A stretch of DNA of 38,802 nt from NCBI GenBank assembly GCA_905198575.1, contig CAJKDC010000012.1, positions 1 to 38,802 on the forward strand, in the 5' to 3' direction. Under the pieces are notes generated by a model that worked only from the letters and a program-made list of their open reading frames with translations, was not told the origin of the DNA and did not search any database. Of the stretch, positions 34,373-38,802 are shown piece by piece (within the stretch, counting starts at the first letter, position 1; every line of letters starts with the position of its first letter). The stretch is from an uncultured Bacteroides sp. (GTDB taxonomy: Bacteria > Bacteroidota > Bacteroidia > Bacteroidales > Bacteroidaceae). Made by a program: the position numbers and the translations under genes.

Positions 34373-35646
34373 CATCTTCTGGAGATACGGAACTCATGTA
34401 CTCCTGTATGATAGATGTATTCTAATGCTAGCGCCGAATGCTTACATACAGCATCTGCAATGGCTAATCCCAAGCCTGTATTGCCTTCATTTTTTTGCTG
34501 CTGATAGAATCTTTGAAAAATTTTGACACTGTCAAGAGGCGTAGAAACACCGGAATTCTGAATGGAAAAATATTCTTTCTGAATTTCAATACGAAGCATT
34601 CCTGATTCTACATTATGTACAAATGCATTCTTTAATAAATTTGTAATCAGCATATTAGCAAGCATATCATTCATTTGTACCGTAAAATCGGACACCACCT
34701 GACAGGTAACCTGAATATGCTTATGCGCATAAACTTCTTTGTAATCGTCCAAATATTTTTCGACCAGCTGACGGAAGCTCACGGTGGTTTCCTCTATAAA
34801 CTGATTATTATCTATCTTGAAAAGCAACAGCAACGACTTATTAAGTCTGGTCAGGTGAGTCAGCGTCTGATGGGTTTTAATCAACTCTGCCAACTGGCGT
34901 TCTGTAAGCGCATCATCGTCCATCAGCATTTCCAGACGATTCAGACTAATCGCCAGCGGGGTCTGCATTTCGTGAGAGACATTGCCGATAAAAACCTTTT
35001 GCTGCTCAAATACCACCTCACTTCGCTGCACAAAAGCCTGAGCTGTTTCGTTTAGCTGTATAAACTCTTCTACCTTGGTTGGATTATCCAACGGGGGATT
35101 TTTGCGGCCAACCTGATAAGCCTCCAGCCAATGCAAGACTTTATACAGAGGACGCATGTGCTTATTATATTTCCAGATAATAATCGATACCAGGACAATC
35201 ATCATCAATATGTACAAGCAGAGCATCCAATTGACAATGGCCTGACGGAAATCTTCTTTTTCAAAAGTCGGAATAATGACCTTCAGCTGCCAGTATTTCC
35301 CGTCAGCTGTCTGAAAAATGGAGGTAAGCGAGCGTGCCGGCTCACTTTCTACCCTTTCGGCCATGAAAAGCTCCTCATCCCGAAAAATCATTGCCGGAAC
35401 CTGCTGAGCATAATCAGCCGGTACTTCACGCAAATAATAATGATTTACCGACTCATTGCTCTGCAAAGGCATTTCTTTACCCGAAAGCCATTTCAGCATA
35501 ATGACTTCCGAGCAACTTTGCAGGGTGTCATCGACTTCATCGTTGGCCTCTTCCATCAGTGCCATATAAAAAAGCACTGCCCACAATGACATCACAAACA
35601 CCATGACCAGCGAAACGCGGCCTACAACAACGTGCTTCAGCTTCAT
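34372..35646 (-). CDS. Sensor histidine kinase
   Basis: This 424-residue membrane kinase has two transmembrane helices (about 10-31 and 139-158) around a small periplasmic sensor domain of about 105 residues. The linker is followed by the H box with His225 (GNVSHEMQTPL), an N box (NLLKNAFVHN) and a G2 box (GNTGLGLAIA). The G1 box, normally DxGxG, reads IQNSGVSTP, so the adenine-binding Asp is replaced; several Bacteroidales kinases share this. The ligand is unknown. It overlaps the regulator gene by 4 bases, so the two form one system. Confidence 0.88.
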   Translation of the reverse strand: MKLKHVVVGRVSLVMVFVMSLWAVLFYMALMEEANDEVDDTLQSCSEVIMLKWLSGKEMPLQSNESVNHYYLREVPADYAQQVPAMIFRDEELFMAERVESEPARSLTSIFQTADGKYWQLKVIIPTFEKEDFRQAIVNWMLCLYILMMIVLVSIIIWKYNKHMRPLYKVLHWLEAYQVGRKNPPLDNPTKVEEFIQLNETAQAFVQRSEVVFEQQKVFIGNVSHEMQTPLAISLNRLEMLMDDDALTERQLAELIKTHQTLTHLTRLNKSLLLLFKIDNNQFIEETTVSFRQLVEKYLDDYKEVYAHKHIQVTCQVVSDFTVQMNDMLANMLITNLLKNAFVHNVESGMLRIEIQKEYFSIQNSGVSTPLDSVKIFQRFYQQQKNEGNTGLGLAIADAVCKHSALALEYIYHTGVHEFRISRR

Positions 35647-36320
35647 AACTCACTAAGTTTATAACCAAAACCATAAACAGCCTTCAGTTCCACACTGGCA
35701 CCATACTGTTTGAGATGCCGGCGAAGATTTTTCACCTGGGCATACATGAAATCAAAATTATCGACTTGGTCAATATGGTCGCCCCAAACGGCTTCTGCCA
35801 GTGTTTCTTTATTAACCAACCGGTTGGGACGTGTCAGGAAATAATAAAGTATATCGTATTCTTTCCGGTTTAAAGAGACCGGCGAACCGGCAATCTGTAC
35901 CTCAAAACGGTCCGGATTGATTTCTACATTGCCATAACTGACTGTCTGAATACTGTTGCGCTGGTGTCTTCTGACAACACTCTTGATACGCGCATGCAAT
36001 TCGGCCAGATGGTAAGGTTTAGGCAAATAGTCATCAGCTCCCAAATCCAGACCGGCAATCTTATCTTCCAACGAGTCCTTGGCCGAAAGAATGATTACAG
36101 CTGTATCCTTCTTTAATTCTCGCAGATACTTCAGCAAATCCAATCCGTTTCCACCAGGTAACATAATGTCCAGCAATATACAATCGTATTCGTAATCCTC
36201 CAGCTTCTGCATGGCTTCATAATAATCGGAAGCCCATGCCACTACGTAGCGTTCCTTTTCCAAGGAGCGGACAGCTATCTCACAAAGATCCCTATCGTCT
36301 TCTATAACTAGTACTTTCAT
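35643..36320 (-). CDS. OmpR-family response regulator
   Basis: This 225-residue regulator has a receiver domain (about 1-120) with the acidic pair EDD (7-9), phosphoacceptor Asp51 (CILLDIMLPG), and Lys in LPKPYHL, followed by a winged-helix DNA-binding domain (about 130-225, LNRKEYDILYYFLTRPNRLV). It is phosphorylated by the kinase that follows. Targets cannot be read. The ATP synthase operon downstream and the NigD-like gene upstream are neighbours only. Confidence 0.93.
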   Translation of the reverse strand: MKVLVIEDDRDLCEIAVRSLEKERYVVAWASDYYEAMQKLEDYEYDCILLDIMLPGGNGLDLLKYLRELKKDTAVIILSAKDSLEDKIAGLDLGADDYLPKPYHLAELHARIKSVVRRHQRNSIQTVSYGNVEINPDRFEVQIAGSPVSLNRKEYDILYYFLTRPNRLVNKETLAEAVWGDHIDQVDNFDFMYAQVKNLRRHLKQYGASVELKAVYGFGYKLSEL

Positions 36321-36363
36321 TTCTGATACTTTTAAAATGATGGTCTAAATATAGCAAAAAAAA

Positions 36364-36398
36364 CACAGCACTCTCCTGCTCTCAGGAGAAATGCTGTG
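36364..36398 (-). terminator. Terminator of the NigD-like gene
   Basis: Nested stems CACAGCA/TGCTGTG (36364-36370 and 36392-36398) and TCTCCTG/CAGGAGA (36372-36378 and 36383-36389), with a 4-base loop, are followed on the minus strand by a run of eight T. Confidence 0.88.
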
Positions 36399-36429
36399 AA
36401 AAGATTACGCATTTATAAACTTGATGTTT

Positions 36430-37200
36430 TTATTTAATTACACACCGTGTAAAATCCTTTTCTTCCATACCTGCCGGGAAGGTTTCCTGCTCCTCTACAT
36501 CAAAAGTAATAGTCCTAGACCCTTTTACTGCATCGTTTACCTCTAACCTGATTCCTTTTGATACTGAATCTACATTTAAGGTTGAGAGATTGTAGCAAAC
36601 CACACCCGGAACCACAACATTGCTTAAGGTATCTCCGTATGTATTATATCTGTATTCCAAATGAATATAGCCATCGTCCGGATTTTCGGCAAGTTCATTT
36701 TTCACCAGACTCACGCGATGCTTATTGCCATCTACAGGAAGTTTTTGATTAAAAAGGACATTCAAATGTCCTCCCGATATCCACAAACCTTCCAGATATA
36801 CCGGATCATCACCATATTCTTTGTCATCTTCCACTGATGTAATTTCCTCTACACCCTTTGTCAGAAAATAACGAATAGCCTCGGGCTTAATGGCATGATC
36901 GTATCCACCATAATTATCTCCAATCGGGCTAAACCACAAAAAAGCACGCTGACCATCTACTGGCTCTACCCACAAGCCGCCTGCTGCCGGATAAAGTGTA
37001 CCCCACTCATCTCCAGTAAAGCTATAAGTATGATTCGAAACATTTACAGTTACCCAATCGTATGCCAAAGCTCCCATTGGATACCCTTCATCATCATTGC
37101 AGGAATGCAAAAGGAAAGATGAAAGCAATACAGCTGATCCTATCACGCAGCCAGACAGTTTGTCTAGCATTTTCTTTAATATATTCTTACCTGTTTTCAT
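36430..37200 (-). CDS. NigD-like lipoprotein
   Basis: This 256-residue protein has a basic start, a hydrophobic helix and the lipobox LHSC (Cys34) followed by NDDEGY, the pattern of NigD-like lipoproteins common in Bacteroidales. The body has the two beta-rich domains of that family, with YDWVTVNV and RAFLWFSPIGD in the first and VVVPGVVCYNLSTL in the second. The family name comes from a gene next to a bacteriocin gene in Prevotella; its function is unknown. It stands alone, with its own terminator. Confidence 0.75.
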   Translation of the reverse strand: MKTGKNILKKMLDKLSGCVIGSAVLLSSFLLHSCNDDEGYPMGALAYDWVTVNVSNHTYSFTGDEWGTLYPAAGGLWVEPVDGQRAFLWFSPIGDNYGGYDHAIKPEAIRYFLTKGVEEITSVEDDKEYGDDPVYLEGLWISGGHLNVLFNQKLPVDGNKHRVSLVKNELAENPDDGYIHLEYRYNTYGDTLSNVVVPGVVCYNLSTLNVDSVSKGIRLEVNDAVKGSRTITFDVEEQETFPAGMEEKDFTRCVIK

Positions 37201-37280
37201 ATTATTAAAAATGTGTTTTCATTTATAAAAGGTAAAAAAAGCAGGAATACTGCATGGCTTACTTGATTTTTTTTACAAAA

Positions 37281-37322
37281 AAAGGTGATATACCTCCCTT
37301 TTACAGAAGCTATATCACCTTT
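37281..37322 (-). terminator. Terminator of the alpha-glucan phosphorylase gene
   Basis: AAAGGTGATATA (37281-37292) pairs perfectly with TATATCACCTTT (37311-37322) around an 18-base loop, followed on the minus strand by TTTTGT and more T-rich DNA. It lies 38 bases after the stop codon. Confidence 0.88.
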
Positions 37323-37360
37323 AAAATATTTTACTCCGGATAATCCGGACAGTATACTAA

Positions 37361-38802
37361 TTAGTTGAACCAACGAACGTAGCAGAAGTCCTGACGGTGA
37401 GCCAAGTCAGCACGTTTAGGATACATACGGTATGCAAATTTGAAGCTACCTGCATTAGAAATACTGTGAGTAAGACGGAATGTAAACAAATCACCTTCGC
37501 GTTTGATTACATCCATAGGAACTACAGAGTAAATGTATTCTTTACCTTCAGCATTCTTATAGGTAGTTACCATTTCAATACCTACAGCATCGTTCAAGCC
37601 TTTTTCATCTACTACGATAGTGACAGTGTAGTCTTTACCGCTTTTCAGATTACCCTGGTTTACAGCATCACACTTATCAACTGAAACGACTTCAATCTGA
37701 TCCCATTTTTCAGCTACTTCTTCTTTCCAGTGTGCGATTTCTTTTGCTTTAGCATAGTTATCTGCACAAAGGATATTAGAGCGGTTAGCTTCTTTAGTAT
37801 AGAACTTAGAATAGTAATCGTCAAGCTGACGTTTCATTGTATAATGAGGAGCTACCTGAGCGATAGAGTTCTTAATAGTCTTAACCCATCCTTCCGAGTA
37901 ACCTTTCTTGTTGCGTGCGTAGTACAACGGCAAGATTTCAGTTTCAAGGATACTGTAAATAGTAGCAGCATCCAGCTGATCCTGATGTTCCTGATTCTGG
38001 TAAGTACGTTTTTCAGTCAACGCCCAACCTGCACCTTCACGGTAACCTTCCAGCCACCATCCGTCAAGTACAGAGAAGTTTACTACACCATTCATCAAAG
38101 CTTTTTCACCAGATGTACCTGAAGCTTCCAATGGACGAGTCGGAGTGTTCATCCAGATATCAACTCCAGAAACCAGACGACGTGCAAGTTTCATATCGTA
38201 GTTTTCGAGGAAGATAATCTTACCCAAAAATTCAGGACGCTTAGAGATTTCTACAATCTTCTTGATCAATCCCTGACCAGCACCATCGTGTGGGTGAGCC
38301 TTACCTGCAAACAAGAACTGTACCGGATAGTTAGGGTTGTTAACGATCTTAGCCAAACGGTCAAGGTCAGTAAACAACAAGTGAGCACGTTTGTAAGTAG
38401 CGAAACGACGAGCGAAACCAATCAACAGTGCGTTAGGATTGATCTTATCCATCAATGAAACTACACGTGAAGGATCACCCTGGTTCTTCAACCAAGTTTC
38501 ACGGAACTGATTACGTATATAGTCAGTAAGTTTGTTCTTCAATGCTACACGAGTATTCCAGACTTCTTCATCGGGTACATCGTAGATTGCTTCCCAAATC
38601 TTAGCATTAGACTGATCTTTCAGGAAGTTCTTATCGAAATATTTAGCATAAAGCTGTTTCCATTCAGTAGCACACCATGTCGGGAAGTGAACACCGTTAG
38701 TTACATAACCTACGTGGTTTTCTTCTGGGAAATAACCTTTCCAGATTCCAGAGAACATTTCCTGAGAAACTTTTCCGTGCAACCAGCTTACACCGTTTAC
38801 TT
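37361..38802 (-). CDS. Alpha-glucan (glycogen) phosphorylase, C-terminal part
   Basis: About 480 residues of a GT35 phosphorylase are in the window, which cuts off the N-terminal part. It reads in from the edge as VNGVSWLHGKVS, the conserved active-site region, and contains LIGFARRFATYKRAHL and the PLP site EASGTSGEKALMNG, whose lysine should carry PLP. The enzyme releases glucose-1-phosphate from glycogen or maltodextrins. This is the shorter-type alpha-glucan phosphorylase (GlgP family) common in Bacteroidota, with a C-terminal extension of about 100 residues that looks like a beta-sandwich (DYTVTIVVDEKG). There is no internal stop or frameshift. Confidence 0.93.
   Translation of the reverse strand, partial: VNGVSWLHGKVSQEMFSGIWKGYFPEENHVGYVTNGVHFPTWCATEWKQLYAKYFDKNFLKDQSNAKIWEAIYDVPDEEVWNTRVALKNKLTDYIRNQFRETWLKNQGDPSRVVSLMDKINPNALLIGFARRFATYKRAHLLFTDLDRLAKIVNNPNYPVQFLFAGKAHPHDGAGQGLIKKIVEISKRPEFLGKIIFLENYDMKLARRLVSGVDIWMNTPTRPLEASGTSGEKALMNGVVNFSVLDGWWLEGYREGAGWALTEKRTYQNQEHQDQLDAATIYSILETEILPLYYARNKKGYSEGWVKTIKNSIAQVAPHYTMKRQLDDYYSKFYTKEANRSNILCADNYAKAKEIAHWKEEVAEKWDQIEVVSVDKCDAVNQGNLKSGKDYTVTIVVDEKGLNDAVGIEMVTTYKNAEGKEYIYSVVPMDVIKREGDLFTFRLTHSISNAGSFKFAYRMYPKRADLAHRQDFCYVRWFN

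Noticed and set aside
1..38802. CRISPR arrays, insertion sequences, prophage genes or rRNA
   Set aside because: No regularly spaced repeats, transposase, integrase or rRNA-like sequence was found on reading both strands.

Overview
The window looks like a chromosomal segment of a gut Bacteroidales genome (Bacteroides/Phocaeicola type). The grounds are the gene families (NigD-like lipoprotein, ATP synthase operon in the order D-C-I-B-E-F-H-A-G, Bacteroidota-type uracil phosphoribosyltransferase, CbiA with ECF S component), promoters of the Bacteroides form TTTG-N19-TAnnTTTG, and weak Shine-Dalgarno sequences. Most genes are housekeeping or metabolic; one AT-rich stretch (about 5.6-9.4 kb) is an accessory defence island.

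Layout. 0.1-3.0 kb: a CbiA/CobB-like protein whose glutaminase residues are missing, then a secreted protein, a DUF1893 protein and an ECF-transporter S component. 3.05-3.7 kb: upp on the minus strand. 3.9-5.6 kb: a secreted dienelactone-hydrolase-like protein and a hexapeptide acetyltransferase. 5.68-6.6 kb: a consensus promoter driving a short structured RNA, followed by a broken Abi_2 (AbiD/AbiF, HEPN) gene; this fits an RNA-antitoxin/HEPN-toxin locus whose toxin has been deleted internally. 6.6-9.2 kb: a two-gene McrBC-type system, minus strand. 9.5-11.5 kb: two tandem ADP-ribosylglycohydrolases. 11.6-14.2 kb: a Fur-family regulator divergent from a Zn/Cd-type P1B ATPase, with two 7-1-7 palindromes between them. 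14.3-15.2 kb: a HAD hydrolase and a tRNA-Lys(UUU). 15.3-18.1 kb: copA and lipB overlapping by 4 bases.

18.3-23.3 kb: DUF3298-type lipoprotein, rsmG, an MBL-fold hydrolase and gcvP, all plus strand and closely spaced. 23.4-25.1 kb: fhs (formate-THF ligase) converging on gcvP, so two one-carbon genes face each other. 25.2-26.7 kb: a NimA-like flavoprotein and a lipoprotein with a SecDF-head-like segment, translationally coupled. 26.9-34.1 kb: the complete F1Fo ATP synthase operon. 34.4-36.3 kb: an OmpR-type response regulator and its histidine kinase. 36.4-37.2 kb: a NigD-like lipoprotein. 37.4 kb to the end: the C-terminal part of an alpha-glucan phosphorylase that runs off the window.

The points most worth a second look are the structured RNA with its broken HEPN partner, the CbiA paralogue without catalytic Cys/His, the paired palindromic operators of the metal-efflux locus, and the short McrB that lacks an N-terminal recognition domain but carries an insert in its AAA+ core. 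Function calls come from reading the sequence by eye; no database search was run.
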